Origin: Hippophae tibetana
Taxonomy: Eukaryota; Streptophyta; Magnoliopsida; Rosales; Elaeagnaceae
Length of the DNA: 64,000 bases
Direction: 5' to 3'
NCBI GenBank assembly: GCA_037013495.1
Contig: CM072806.1
Location: 30,816,001 to 30,880,000 of the forward strand
Positions 1 through 11,795 of the stretch are shown here, piece after piece. The notes under the pieces were generated by a model. That model searched no databases. It was not told where the DNA came from and saw only the letters and a program-made list of their open reading frames with translations. The first letter of the stretch is position 1, and each line of letters opens with the position of its first letter. The position numbers and the translations under genes were made by a program.

Positions 1-131
1 TTATTTTTAGTGAATTTTTTGCTACTAAGTGGTTGCCTTAAGCAATCCAAAGATGTTGTCACATAGATAGGGTTTCTATGTAGGTTTATCTTGTTATATC
101 TAGTGCTATACATGCTTGACTATGTGGCTAG

Positions 132-183
<52 letters not shown>

Positions 184-1000
184 TTCTCTATATGCTTCTT
201 TATTAATTTCATATTTTTTAGTATTGTGTAACTTATTTGTTGCTTGTGTCTGGTTGTCTATGATTCACGCATTAATAGCTTTATGTTAAGTAATGAGTCC
301 TTAAGGAACCATTATCTCTTTAACCTGATTATGTATTGGTCTTGGGCTTCTTCAATGTTTCTATGCATGTTTATATTGCTTCATTAGTATAATTTGAGTT
401 ACTATCTTGTATGTGCAATACTAGATGCAGATTCTAATTAGAAAACATATTTGTTATATGTTATTGCATGTCTTATTTCCTTTCTTTGTTGTATACATAT
501 GACTTTCTAATCATTACTTATGCTATAGTAAATTAATATGTCTGCTCCTTAATTAATTTATATTTCTTATGTTTATTATGTACATGTGATTTTATTGTGA
601 GTCTCTAAGGAGTTTGTATATCCTCACCCTAATTGTGGCACATTGTCATTAGTGTGTTTACTGTAGTTTCTTTTTTGTCACTGCTGGTTATTTTTATTGT
701 GTGTTGAATTGAGAATTTATTTTGTACTTCGATTATGTTAATTGCTCAATTCACATTATGAGATCTACTTAACCCAATTAATATAGAGCTCACAAAAAGA
801 TTCTATGTGTTGGCTATTCCACCCCTCATATAGGTCCCGATTATCTATTTTAGTTGAAAGAATACCTAACCTTTGTGTAATTTTTCCTAGGGATGTGAAT
901 CTTCAACCTTCAATGATCATTGAATGATAATTTAATACGTTGGTCATTCCAATAGATAAAGCTACAGTTCTGCTTCCTTACTTGTAACAATTTACATCAA
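1..1000. other. AT-rich non-coding sequence
   Basis: No open frame with recognisable protein similarity and no RNA gene was found. The only clear structure is the (AT)n tract near position 140, listed separately. Origin unknown; it may be old transposon DNA beyond recognition. Confidence 0.5.
137..180. repeat. (AT)n microsatellite
   Basis: About 44 bases of uninterrupted alternating A and T. It is a pure dinucleotide run, so its length probably varies between individuals. Confidence 0.95.
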
Positions 1001-1170
1001 ATTCCAATGATATTACAAAACCAATCTTAAGAAACTATAGCAATGGTAGACTGTTCATCTTTATACTTAGCATCAAAATTAAATTTGATAGCTCTAAGAA
1101 AAGGCTTAAAACAAGCAAGAGTTTGTAGATTTTGATCAAAAAATTCATTATCCTTCATGGGACTCAATGT
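1000..1170 (-). pseudogene. Possible LINE RNase H-like fragment
   Basis: Read on the minus strand, this stretch gives a frame of about 43 codons containing IKFNFDAKYKDEQSTIAIV. That pattern resembles the start of the RNase H domain of plant L1 LINEs (lysine, one residue, asparagine, phenylalanine, aspartate, then a hydrophobic strand). A stop follows directly and no flanking LINE motif was recognised. The strand and order fit the LINE endonuclease fragment at 3575-4245, so both may come from one insertion later split by other DNA. This is inference and the call is weak. Confidence 0.28.
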
Positions 1171-2678
1171 AAGGCAATATGTTTGAATTGACGAAAGGAA
1201 TTTTGTAAGTATCCAATGTTCCTCCTAAAATTAAGATTCTCATCTTTGAAATCTTTTTCATTTAAGATTTTCTATAAGGTAACCATTGTCAATGTCATTT
1301 CCAAGCTAAATTCCTTTTTCTCATCCAAACCAGGTGTTAAAGCATTAGGTGGTTTTAAGCAAAGCTAAATGAAAGATAAAATGTCTAATCTCTTGTAAAG
1401 AAAATTTTCAATTAATAACTCTCTTCCTCAATCAACTTTCCTTATTTATATAACTTTAATTAATGCTCATTAACTCTTTTCTTATTTTTGACACATGAAT
1501 AAGTAATATAATCATGAAGTAGTGACAAACATAATATAAAATAAAAAAACAAAGAGCTAAAAGTAATATGTTATCCAAAAAAAAAATGAACTCCCCTAAA
1601 TAAACTAGAATAAGACAAAAATTTATAAAAATTGATATATGTAAATATTTTTTAAATTGAAATTTTTTAAATTAAGGGTAGTATACTTATTTAAACATGA
1701 TTAGAATAGAACACTCGATTGAGAAATTAATCTTGTTCAAATTTTGATTATATATTGAGAGCATAAGTATATGGATAAGACATAGATATACAAAAACATA
1801 CGATGATATATCTTCAATCAATCAAAATAAAATACATGTTGGAACTGTAATAACATGTCAATTTATTCATTTGTGATCAGTTAAGGAAGGTTTAAAGGAA
1901 ATAGTATCACCTATCATGATAAAATGCAATGAGCCCTTACTGTTACAATATAAAATTTTCTATCAGAAGAGAATTTAATTTATTTTTTTGTTTTTATTCT
2001 CCCTTTTTGCATATGAGGGATTGGTTATTTGCTTATTTTTTTATAAACACTTTTGGCTCTTTCTTTTTATGCAACAGTTCCTTTTGTATGTTATTTTCAT
2101 TTATTAATATCATTATTATTATTTTTATTTTTGCAAAGGAAATATACATAAGCTAGAAATCTAATATGATGACTTTCATACTAGTTGCGAGATAACACTC
2201 TCCATTCACTGTGCATCTTCACACATCATAGTAAGTAGCCCTCTCAAAACTGGGTGTCTCTTTATAATAGAATTTTATAAAGTGAAAAACAAAGCCCAAA
2301 TACAATTTTACAGTAAAGGTTAGCTCAAGCCCTAGAATCCTACAAAATGAATCATAAACTTCAGGCATGATATACATATGTGTTCAATAAGTGTGTGAAT
2401 AGGTTTTTGTCAAGATCGATCTCTAGATGTGGAAAACCTTGTAAATATAAAAGTCAAAATAGTCAATTAAGCAATATATAGTCAGTGAAAAGAAGTGAAG
2501 TAGTATGAAAATAATATGTAAAGTTCATATCAACGTTAAAACAAGTCTACTTCTCTTTTTTTAAAACTAAAAAACATCAATAAAAATTAAAAAAGAATCA
2601 AATAAATAAAGTAAATATGCACACCTAGGGTTAACTAAGCACTTAAACAAAATTACCCATGTGAACATTAAGGGACAG
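1171..2678. other. AT-rich non-coding sequence
   Basis: Nothing recognisable. The short frame at 1929-2156 is composed almost entirely of F, I, Y and S codons, as expected from T-rich DNA, and has no gene-like features. The reverse transcriptase part of the LINE suspected on either side was looked for and not seen. Confidence 0.45.
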
Positions 2679-3560
2679 TCAGATAACGGGAAAACAATAA
2701 TCTTTTCTAACCCAAACTTTCTTGAATTTTAGTTTCTTTATACCTTTAGGTTGAAAATTAAATACCTTAGGTATCATAGGCATTTTCTTGGACTTAAATT
2801 TGGATTTCACATTCATCCAAAATGAAGATGCAATATGCATGGTAGGATGATGATAATTGATCCTAGAATTAAAAGTTTTGAAATTCACTTGCCTCTTTAG
2901 ACCTACAACTTTTTGTATAGTTATTGGGCATACTATACATAGATAGATTATAATAATGAGTCCTATATCTAGAAACATGGAATAAATTATTAAATTTAGG
3001 AGTATTCATCAAAAACCTACATTTTTTTCTTATATAACTTTTCTTACCATAATGATGATAGACATGCATAAACTTAACATTTTTTCTGCTATAGGAACAA
3101 TAGTCCTTTGTGCATAATTAACAACAATAGGAGTAGAGTTACAATCCCTTACGAGTGTGGTCTTTAATGTTGAAGGTAAATGTGTAGCAGGTGAAGAAGG
3201 GTTGGAGAGTTTTACAAATGCATTTGTATTTGAAAATGATAACGTAGAGTGCTAATCTAGATAGGCTTTCCCTCTCTTGTCTCTAAAAGGTTTTCCATAA
3301 TAAATTACTTTGTTTAGCCTTTTGACTCCAATAATCAATCTTTTCACAGCTTCCTTTGATTCTCCCAACTCCTACACAAGATTCTCATTTTCCTATTTGA
3401 GATTTGCATGACTTGAAGATTAACTAATCATTAAGTAGATTTTGCAACTGTTGGATTTTGTGTTGATTTTGCATATCATTAGGTCCTCATTGAAGCTTAT
3501 TTAATTCATTTTCTAATTTCTGAATATTTGCACGGAAATATACAAACTCATGTTTATTCC
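2679..3560 (-). mobile_element. Ty1/Copia gag-region fossil
   Basis: Several short minus-strand frames carry features of a plant Copia gag. At about 3440-3560 there is a leucine/glutamine-rich coiled-coil-like stretch. At about 3240-3330 there is a segment of the form 'LNKVIYYGKPFRDKRG', which resembles the conserved C-terminal gag motif of many plant Copia elements. A decayed zinc-knuckle-like sequence lies near 3040 and a 'KKVWVRK' segment typical of the linker after the knuckle lies near 2700. No LTRs were found. The piece is broken in many places, looks old, and lies directly beside a LINE endonuclease fragment. Confidence 0.6.
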
Positions 3561-3574
3561 AATACTTTAACTTA

Positions 3575-4245
3575 TTAGTTATGATTCTCAATTTTTTGCA
3601 CAATTTTGTAGAAGGGGGATCCAAGAACATTCAAGTTACAGGCCAATGCAATAACTTGTCTACAAGAAGGATCTCTACACCAAGCTTCAAAGAAATGAAA
3701 AGGCTTAGGTAGAAATTCATTTTCTTTGAAAACTTGGATGATTATGGGACAATGATCATAGACTAAAAATGGCTTATTAAAAACCTTAAACTTAGGATAC
3801 AATAACTACCAATCCGGACTACAAATTGCTCTATCCAATCTTTTTTTGATAATATTGTGACCATAAACTTTCTTCCTCCAAGTGAAATCGTAACCCAACT
3901 TTTCAAGGTCTAAAGCTCCACAAAATCCCATAAGTAACATATTTTTATATTTATAAGTTTTCCTCCACATTATTACGTGGGAGCAATGATTTCAATGAAA
4001 TCTTCTATTACAATCCAAGGACCATTATAAGTAACAATAATAACACAAAATTACTCCAAAATATAGATTTCTCATATGAAATATAAGTGGTGGCATGTAC
4101 AAAACATGCTAGCCAATTCTTGTTAGAGTTCATTACATCAGAAAATTCTAAGGCTAGCAAACGCTCACCCTTTTCAAAAATAGTTACTACAAAACCTATT
4201 TTTAATAGTAAAATATATCATGTAACCAATCCGTTTATTCTCCAT
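3575..4245 (-). pseudogene. LINE (L1-type) endonuclease domain fragment
   Basis: On the minus strand, reading from about 4245 down, the frames contain in order: 'KGERLLALEFSDVMNSNKNW' (central endonuclease strands), 'GPWIVIEDF' (the plant L1 'PW..IGDFN' signature), 'DFCGALDLEKLGYDFTWRK' (the 'L.DLG..FTW' signature), 'KRLDRAICSPDW' (the 'RLDRA' signature) and 'VYDHCPIII' (the 'SDH.P' active-site signature). This is the order of an exonuclease/endonuclease/phosphatase domain of L1 ORF2. The GDFN motif reads EDFI here, and frame changes and a stop interrupt the domain, so it is dead. The reverse transcriptase part does not follow; Copia gag DNA abuts it instead. Confidence 0.72.
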
Positions 4246-4360
4246 TTTCAATTTTCATTTCCGTTTTTCTTTAATTGATCATTTAATGGTCCATATGTTT
4301 CTGTCATTGAAAAGCTCGTTGATTATGGTTAAACCTGGTAATGGATGCCAATGTTTTATG

Positions 4361-6289
4361 GGAAGTGATGAGTGCTCAAAAAGCACTAAAATAACCATGA
4401 TTTTATGCACATTAATTGATTAAAAATATATATATTTATATGTTTTATCATATATTTATATAAATTTTTCTTTTTCGGAATCACGGGTATTTTTATTGTT
4501 TTTAAGGTATTTTGGCTTAAAAACGCAACTTAGAGAGTCAAAGAGAAATACTGGAAGCAATACATCACAAATATATTAATAAATAAATGGGGAAAGGTCA
4601 ACAAATATGAAAAAATTGGACAAAATGGGTCAAAAAGGTCAAAAATGTCAAAAAGGAGGAAATCGCGCCGCCGCGTCGCGAAGCTGCCCAGTCGCGCGCG
4701 CCTGCCTCCCATTCTGCGTGCGCCCACGCCCGTTTCGCCCCATTTTTCACGTGCAGCTGCCCCACGTCATGCTGACGTCATCAAATGACATCAGCAATCA
4801 CTAATCCGCGTTTTTACATTTTTTTAACATTTTTTCCTCTACTTTTTCTCTCCATCCTCACCTATAAATACCCCCTTCTCTTCACTTCTAAACACACCTC
4901 AAAACCATTCTTCTCTTCTCTTTCTTTCTCTCATTTCTTAGTTTTTAAGTTTTTCTTAGTTTCTTTCTTAGTTTTTAAGGTTTTCTTAGTTTCTTTCTTA
5001 GTTTTTAGTTAAATTCTCTTAGTTTTAGAGTTCTTCTCTTTTTGAGAGGAACTTGTAATGTTTTTGTAATTTATTAGCTTTTTTTGATTCAATAAATGGG
5101 AGTGCAAATTCCGCTTGGAGGTTTTCCAGCAACGGGAATAGCATCGAAGTTCTGTAAGGATTTTATTTTGTTTACAGTTATTTTTTATGTTTTATTCTTA
5201 CATGTTATATTTGATTTGTCTGTGATTAAATTAAACTCTGATGGCTGTTTATAATCATGATATAATAATAACGTTGTTATGCTTGCGAAATATTAAATAG
5301 GTGAAAATTTCTAAAATGAATTGATTTTATTTTTATTTAAGATTTTATATTAAGAATGTTAGAGAGAAATATATTATTTTTCATTACAAACGTAAAATTG
5401 AAAATTAGATTTTAAGGTTTAGTTATCCGGTCTAATTTAGAGTAGTGCTCTTTTATTTGTTGGTACAATCGCTCGGTAGTTAGAGTGAAACTTTATTTCA
5501 AAAGTTTTTATAAGAATTATTATGTGAAAATGTATTGACAACATGTTTTCAGTAGTGGTTTTAAAACTTGAAAGTTAGTACTCGGATAATTAAATTCTTA
5601 TGTTTAATTTGGACACCTTGAATAAAGTTTAAACTGTCTAACCCCACCAAAGGTGGCATTTAAATTGTTCATTTTAAAATCTCTTAGAAAAAGGAATTAA
5701 TTTAATTAACCAAATTAGTTATCAACCCCACCCATAGGTGTTAATTGATTTGTTTAGTTAACAAAGAATATCTAACTCCACCAAAGGTGGTATTCATATA
5801 AAAAAGATATAATCAATAAATATCAATTCATATCTTTAATAACCTAAATAATATGAACAATCATAATTAACTTAGTTATTATATCCATAAATACTCTACT
5901 ATTATAAAAGATAAAATTTGCATAATTGTTTATTGAATCTGTATCTATGGTTATTTTTATGTTATTAGATTATATTTATTGAACCTGTATCTATATTTAT
6001 TTTTATGTTATTAGATTATATTTATTGAATCTGTATCTATGTTTATTTTTATGTTATTAGATTAGAAACACAAAAACCAAACTATCGTGACAGGATGTTT
6101 AGGATTTAATTTCGTTTTTAAAAGTTTGAATAAATAATTAAAAACCACATACATTCCTTCCCTAGATCGACCTTGGGAGTATACTTATCATTTTCTTCGA
6201 AATGATTCGTGCACTTGCGAGAGTTTTATAAATATTAAAACCAAAGTATTGGCAAGAATCGGCGATGCCGGTTTTCGCTCATCAGGAAG
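4361..6289 (+). mobile_element. Family A solo LTR (copy A1) with target duplication GGAAG
   Basis: The LTR runs 4366-6284 (1919 bp). It begins TGATGAG and ends CTCATCA, and is flanked by a perfect 5-bp duplication GGAAG (4361-4365 and 6285-6289). It has the internal order of an LTR: AT-rich U3, a TATA box (CTATAAATA, 4862-4870), a pyrimidine-rich start region, a poly(A) signal (AATAAA, 5091-5096) and a long U5. No primer site or internal region follows, so this is a solo LTR left by recombination between two LTRs. Length and kinship with the internal region at 58496-60470 point to a Ty3/Gypsy Athila-type element. It sits inside an older Copia LTR whose 3' end is at 6530. Confidence 0.88.
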
Positions 6290-6546
6290 TACAACTATAA
6301 AAGGGGTGTTATGGTCCCTAAGTTCAACACACAATTCCAGGGAAATATACCATCCAATTTGAATTGTTGTTGAGAGCTTAGAAGTTCCAAACACAAAGAG
6401 CACTTCAGTTTTGATCATTTTTGGAACTTGAAGAACAATTCAATGGATGGAGGTAAAATCCTTACTTTACATGTTTTCGATCCCTTTAGTTTGTTTATTT
6501 CATATTTGGATCGATTACTTTATGCTTACATTTGGTATCAGAGCCA
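6285..6546 (+). mobile_element. Ty1/Copia 5' LTR (3' part) and primer-binding site
   Basis: Downstream of the family A insertion is the rest of a Copia LTR. It has a TATA box (ACTATAAAAGG, near 6292-6302), a U5 ending in CA at 6530, and after two bases the initiator-Met tRNA primer site TGGTATCAGAGCC from 6533. The 5' start of this LTR lies somewhere in about 4246-4360, upstream of the insertion, but could not be fixed. No gag or pol was recognised downstream, so the internal region is lost or too decayed. Old and broken. Confidence 0.75.
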
Positions 6547-6908
6547 TATTATCTTTGGCTTAATCAGTTCAAAATGACCTCTGTTTTGCTCTATTTTACC
6601 GAGCACCTTGAAATTGGGTTTTTTAAAAAGCTCAGTTTTGATGCATATGGAAATTATAAATGATTTGATTATTGATATTTCAATGATTCTGTGAATTAAA
6701 ACGTGAAAAAACATGAATAAGATCATTTCAATTTGCCGTTCGTGTTCATTGGAATGTATTAATTAACTTTTTGCTTAAAATAATGTTTTTGATTCAAATT
6801 GAGATCATGAATCACTTTAAAATTCAATTCTAAGAATTTTAACAAAAATAATGCTAGTTTTCATTGCCAAAATTGTGAGATACAGCCGTGACTCCGGTCG
6901 GGTTGAAA

Positions 6909-6927
6909 CCGAGTCGTTCTAACTCGG
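6909..6927. repeat. Short perfect inverted repeat
   Basis: CCGAGT and ACTCGG are separated by seven bases. It stands out as a GC-rich hairpin in AT-rich DNA inside the probable leader of a Copia element. Function unknown. Confidence 0.6.
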
Positions 6928-6970
6928 CTGGAGGTTGAAGATAAAGTCAAGAAAAAAATATGTTTTCTAT

Positions 6971-7031
6971 TTTCGGGACTTAAACTTGGATCTTTCGCAT
7001 GAAGATTGAGTGCCCTGGCCATCGGACTATA
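6971..7031 (-). pseudogene. Degenerate tRNA-like sequence (Ala-UGC-like)
   Basis: The minus strand reads like a tRNA missing its acceptor ends. It starts with an A-box-like 'TAGTCCGATGGCCAGGGCA'. A perfect five-pair anticodon stem (ATCTT/AAGAT) encloses the seven-base loop CATGCGA, whose middle bases TGC would decode alanine. A B-box-like 'CAAGTTTAAGTCCCG' follows. The T stem does not pair properly and no acceptor stem closes, so this is not a working tRNA gene. It may be a tRNA-derived segment in a retroelement leader or a SINE head. Confidence 0.4.
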
Positions 7032-7064
7032 ATTGATTTATGATAATTTTATATACTAAAGGCT

Positions 7065-7090
7065 TTATATATATATATATATATATATAT
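7065..7090. repeat. (AT)n microsatellite
   Basis: Twenty-six bases of alternating T and A. Confidence 0.9.
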
Positions 7091-7666
7091 TCAGAATATG
7101 TTTTTCATTATTTATTGAATTAAAAATACAATTTTAATATGACTAATTTATTTAACTTAGGTTTGTCATGTATAGAATATTTATTATACATGTGACATTT
7201 ATTTAAATAATTTTGACACATTAATATTTATTTATGATTAAATACATTATGCTTAAATTATTTGTTTTGATACTTGTATGTATAAACTATACATATGAAA
7301 TTTGGTTAAATAATTTATGCATAATGAAATTAATTGTTAATGGCTCTTTATAAATTTAATTTATACTTATAATATTTATTTTGCTTCAGTAATTTATTGT
7401 CATTTATTTATACGTGCAATCTTAAGATGGATAATATTTTTACATTTGAAATTAAATTAAGATTTGAGAGTCCAGGCTGAAAATACATGCATAGATAGTG
7501 GTCTAATGACAAAGGCCGATAACGAAAGCTCGGGACAGAGTCGTAACTCATGGGTTTGGTCTTACTTCACCATCGATAAATGAAAGAAGACTTTCATCTC
7601 CAAGTTTAACTCAAACGTAGCTCACTTCTTTTTGGGTGTGAAGCAGTGTCAAACCAAAATACCCAA

Positions 7667-7751
7667 CAAGCACCAATTTCGCTTGGTGGGCTGGGAATGC
7701 ATGACTTATCAATTTATCTAGTAAACTGCTGAGAGCTCATGTAGCCCATAC
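7667..7751 (+). pseudogene. psbC: Plastid DNA insert: psbC fragment, forward
   Basis: The nucleotide sequence closely follows the psbC segment coding for the N-terminal part of the photosystem II CP43 protein, with 'FAWWAGNA' and '[15 protein letters not shown]' in the intact gene. Here it carries several substitutions, so it is a nuclear copy of plastid DNA and not an expressed gene. About 85 bases remain. It stops where an opposite-strand copy of the same gene begins, so the two form an inverted repeat. Confidence 0.78.
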
Positions 7752-8521
<770 letters not shown>

Positions 8522-8614
8522 TATTGTATGAGGTCTACCCAATGCTAGATGCAAGGGCACATAAAAAATTGATATGAACATCATGAATTGTCCCGTAATA
8601 AAATCGATTATTGT
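8522..8614 (-). pseudogene. ycf1: Plastid DNA insert: ycf1 (TIC214) N-terminal fragment
   Basis: The minus-strand frame contains '[20 protein letters not shown]' followed by 'LGRPHTI'. Known plastid Ycf1 has [27 protein letters not shown] near its N-terminus. Similarity stops abruptly after this point, where a different sequence is joined, so about 30 codons of ycf1 remain. Ycf1 and psbC are not neighbours in ordinary plastid genomes, so the insert was rearranged or assembled from separate pieces. Confidence 0.85.
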
Positions 8615-8898
8615 TGATAATGAGAGAAAGAACATAAATTAAAATTTTAGATAATAAAATATTTATAAATTAAAATAATAATATGTTATGTATATTTAAT
8701 ATTAAACAATAATTATTTTTATTTCTATATATATAAAAAAATATAATATTTAATAAAATATAAATTTATAATTTTAGATATGGGGTTCGAAATATCAACA
8801 TCTAAAATCAAAAACGAACCCAAAGTTTTAAATAAAAGAATAATCAAACTCAAAAATTAACCAAAATTTACCGTACAAAATCGAACTCTATAGCAGAA

Positions 8899-8956
8899 CC
8901 TAGGAAAATTTAATATCCTAATCTGGAGTACCTAGGAAAATTTAATATCCTAATCT
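8899..8956. repeat. Two direct copies of a 26-bp sequence
   Basis: The unit begins CCTAGGAAAATTTAATATCC and occurs twice, separated by six bases. It is a small local duplication. Confidence 0.85.
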
Positions 8957-10354
8957 TTTATACTCTGCTGAAAGAATGTTTGGATTATTTATTAGTATTC
9001 CAACCATGCACCATTTCATCAAATTTAGTATAAATTTTGATGTAAAATTACTCCAATGCAGCACTTTCACCAAAAATGGTGAGATGAATAGTGTTGAGTT
9101 AAATTTTGCATGACAATATTCAAACACCGAAAAAATTCAATATTATATACAATAAATTAAAATTAAGTATATTATATAAAATTAATAAAAAAAATTAATA
9201 AATACAATGTAAAATTAAAAATATAATATAAATTAAAATAACATATTAATTAAAAATAAAAATAAAAAAAAATATTTTATTTTATAAAAAAATATATTTT
9301 TTAGTATAATGTTTGATATTAAGAATCGGATAATAAAACATTTGTTGCAAGTTTCACACCAAATAGTACAAGATTTGAGGTAAAATGATGATACCGGCTG
9401 GAGATGGTACTGGCAAGAATGTTGAGTCGGTGATTTTAAAGGACATGTCCAAGAATAGTCAAGGGTCTATGGTTTGGTTTTTTGTTTTTCTTGAAAGTTA
9501 TTTTAAGAAAAATATTTGAGTTTTCTAATTTTTGATAATTTGATTTTATTATTATTAAAAATGATAATACAATTACATATGATCATTTTTTTTATTTTTT
9601 TTATTATCTTTTTTTTTCAATTCTTTGACGAGTTTGCACAATAATATATGATATTTTTTTATTGCAAGTTTTATAATTATTTTAAGAACCGTGTTTGATT
9701 TGTGTAATTATTATATTTTATCATAGTTTGATTTTATTATTATTAAAAAGATGATACAATGAGAAGTTATCAAATTTATTTTATATTTTATTTATTTTAT
9801 CTTCTATTCTTTAAGGAAAAATACTTATATCACCTAATTTTACACACTTTGTACATGTATTCTTATTGATAAAATCTAAATAATATACGTATAAAATAAA
9901 TACAAATTTATATTCTTTCCATTTAACTTATTTAAATTACAACGTCACTATCTTAAAAAAAGTAATAATAATAAATAAATAACTTCATCCTTGTATCAAT
10001 CCTATTATTATAATCAAAAGATACATTATATTAAATAACTCTGCTAGAACTGTACTAGCGTTTTATTCTATCAATAAAACCAATCACAATCTGAACCCAT
10101 CGCATTCGCAAGGAGTTGCTCGGCACAAGATCAAAGTGATATATTTATATTTAAAAAAAAATCATAATAACATTAGAAATCCAACTTGGTACAAACATAG
10201 CAAACGGGAACAAAGAAAAAAGAAAAAATATGTTAAAAGTATGCTAGCAATCAATCAATCAGGCTAACTACACTCCTCAGCCAAAAGCCAATTTCACTTG
10301 GCTACTTTTGTTAAAAAATCATAACAAAAGATATGCTAAAAGAATATTACAAAC

Positions 10355-10395
<41 letters not shown>

Positions 10396-10423
10396 CAATA
10401 ATAATAATAATAATAATAATAAT
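10355..10423. repeat. (AAT)n microsatellite
   Basis: About 69 bases of AAT/ATA trinucleotide repeat with a short AAC interruption, about 85 bases past the stop codon of the F-box gene. It may fall in the 3' untranslated region or just beyond it. Confidence 0.95.
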
Positions 10424-10507
10424 GAAAAAGGTTAAATAAAATCAGATATGATGGTATTTATGAATCTTCAAACTCAGATTATTCTCAATCTTCAAGTCAT
10501 TCTGTTA

Positions 10508-11776
10508 TCATACTGAAACTTCAATCCTCGGTTCAAACGCAAATGCTGACATGAACTCCATAGCTTCACCATTTATACAACACTTGGGAAGCTCATCCCA
10601 TTCATTGGCCACTAAATCATATAGAACATAGCTGCAAAGATCCACGGAGTTTAAGCATATCAATATCTGATCACCAGCCCCAACACAGTTTATATCCACC
10701 TTCTTACCATACCACTCGTGTGACATTGCCGGAGGCATTGCTGCAATTTGGTTCCAAGAATGAGTTTCCTCGTTGTACCACCAGACCCTCAAACTAGCAC
10801 TTTCGAAGAATTCCAACAATAGCACAACTAGCATCTTGCCCTGGCACTCCACCACATCAATGGAATACTCACAAAACACAGGCAATAATCTAGGGTATTC
10901 GGAAAAACACTTGCTTGTCAGATTACAAGCGATGACTGTTCCTGTGGAACTAAGGAAGTACACAATTTCCTCACCATCTCTGTTAGTGATGACCGATGAG
11001 TACTGTTTAGAGGGGCTTCTTTGCATGTTGGTTGCAACTACATTTCCGGACTTACTAAGAAAGTAGACAGCATTGTCCTCATTTGATTCAAATTCCATAG
11101 AATCATCAACCTTCATGTTAGATTCCTCTACTTCTCTTTCCAATCGAATCTCTTCGTCCCAACAACCAGTGCATGAGTTGTAAACTCGAATTGAAAGTCT
11201 AGGAAGTTCACCAAAAACTAAGATAAGTTTGTAAGAGAAGTAGCTGTGATTGGATGTTGTACTCATCACAATGGCATGAAGGGGAAAATTCTCAAATGCT
11301 GGATCAAGAGAAGGGAGTTCACAGCAGAATCCTGTCACGGGATTGCAGATTAAAAAGTTGTCTGATGAATTACGAAAACAGATCAAGCCACTAGAGGATG
11401 CAACAGGCATGGAGTTGCAATGAGTGTTTTTCTGGAGAAAAGAAGGATGATTGAGCTTTTTCCAGTTTCTTTCAGCAGAGTCAAAGACAACGGATCTTTG
11501 GAGTAGAGGATCAACCATAAAGAACCATGGATCCCTAGAAGGAATGCTTGAACATGCAAGCTTAAAACTCGCAGAGTCGACAACAGATTTCCATCTTTTA
11601 CACACTGAAGTAAGGCGGAAGAATGCAGAGGTTGGAAGCCATGAAAGAATCCTTTCTAGAAGGTCTTGATTAAGCTCTTCCATAGAGAAACCACTGATAT
11701 TACAATCCTTTCTCTCAACCAACTTTCTCTTGCGTTGAAACAAAGATGGGGGACAATCACAATCGAACTCCATCAT
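10508..11776 (-). CDS. F-box protein, FBX13-like (SCF ubiquitin-ligase substrate adaptor)
   Basis: An uninterrupted frame of 422 codons. The start is taken as the ATG at 11776 (MMEFDCDC); an in-frame TTG six bases upstream is not a normal plant start. Residues 14-23 are basic (QRKRKLVERK). Residues about 34-74 form an F-box with 'DLLERILSWLPTSAFFRL' and 'VCKRWKSVV', the surface that binds SKP1 in SCF E3 ligases. The rest (about 85-420) resembles the F-box-associated, kelch-like C-terminal domain of the plant HAWAIIAN SKIRT/UFO/FBX13 group, with 'DPWFFMVDP', 'CNPVTG' and a terminal 'FAFEPRIE'. Residues 237-251 and 272-286 are an internal repeat (VYFLS..G.V.A.N). From memory, the closest match is Arabidopsis F-box only protein 13 (At4g33160); the substrate is unknown. 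The length fits the family and there are no breaks, so it is very likely functional. Confidence 0.93.
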   Translation of the reverse strand: MMEFDCDCPPSLFQRKRKLVERKDCNISGFSMEELNQDLLERILSWLPTSAFFRLTSVCKRWKSVVDSASFKLACSSIPSRDPWFFMVDPLLQRSVVFDSAERNWKKLNHPSFLQKNTHCNSMPVASSSGLICFRNSSDNFLICNPVTGFCCELPSLDPAFENFPLHAIVMSTTSNHSYFSYKLILVFGELPRLSIRVYNSCTGCWDEEIRLEREVEESNMKVDDSMEFESNEDNAVYFLSKSGNVVATNMQRSPSKQYSSVITNRDGEEIVYFLSSTGTVIACNLTSKCFSEYPRLLPVFCEYSIDVVECQGKMLVVLLLEFFESASLRVWWYNEETHSWNQIAAMPPAMSHEWYGKKVDINCVGAGDQILICLNSVDLCSYVLYDLVANEWDELPKCCINGEAMEFMSAFAFEPRIEVSV

Positions 11777-11795
11777 TGTCAAAGTCTCAAAAACA

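Larger units (their letters stand above)
6547..7660. other. AT-rich sequence following a Copia primer site
   Basis: Probably the untranslated leader and decayed internal DNA of the Copia element that begins upstream. It holds a tRNA-like stretch (6971-7031), a small perfect hairpin (6909-6927) and an (AT)n tract (7065-7090). No coding frame was recognised. The part from about 7480 may already be plastid-derived, but I could not assign it to a plastid gene. Confidence 0.4.
8640..10490. other. AT-rich intergenic sequence downstream of the F-box gene
   Basis: No coding or RNA gene recognised. It contains a 26-bp direct repeat (8899-8956) and, close to the F-box gene, a long AAT-repeat tract. 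The last 100-200 bases before 10508 probably hold the 3' untranslated region of the F-box gene; no canonical AATAAA was seen there on the minus strand. Confidence 0.5.

Noticed and set aside
4607-4804. Opposing frames on both strands in the GC-rich part of LTR A1
   Set aside because: They arise from base composition in U3 and are not conserved as frames in copy A3.
10773-11066. Plus-strand frame of 97 codons
   Set aside because: It is antisense to the F-box coding region and is a by-product of its codon use.
11777-11782. TTG as start codon of the F-box gene
   Set aside because: Plants rarely initiate at TTG, and two ATG codons follow at once. The acceptor-like site 20 bases upstream of the ATG also fits a start at 11776.
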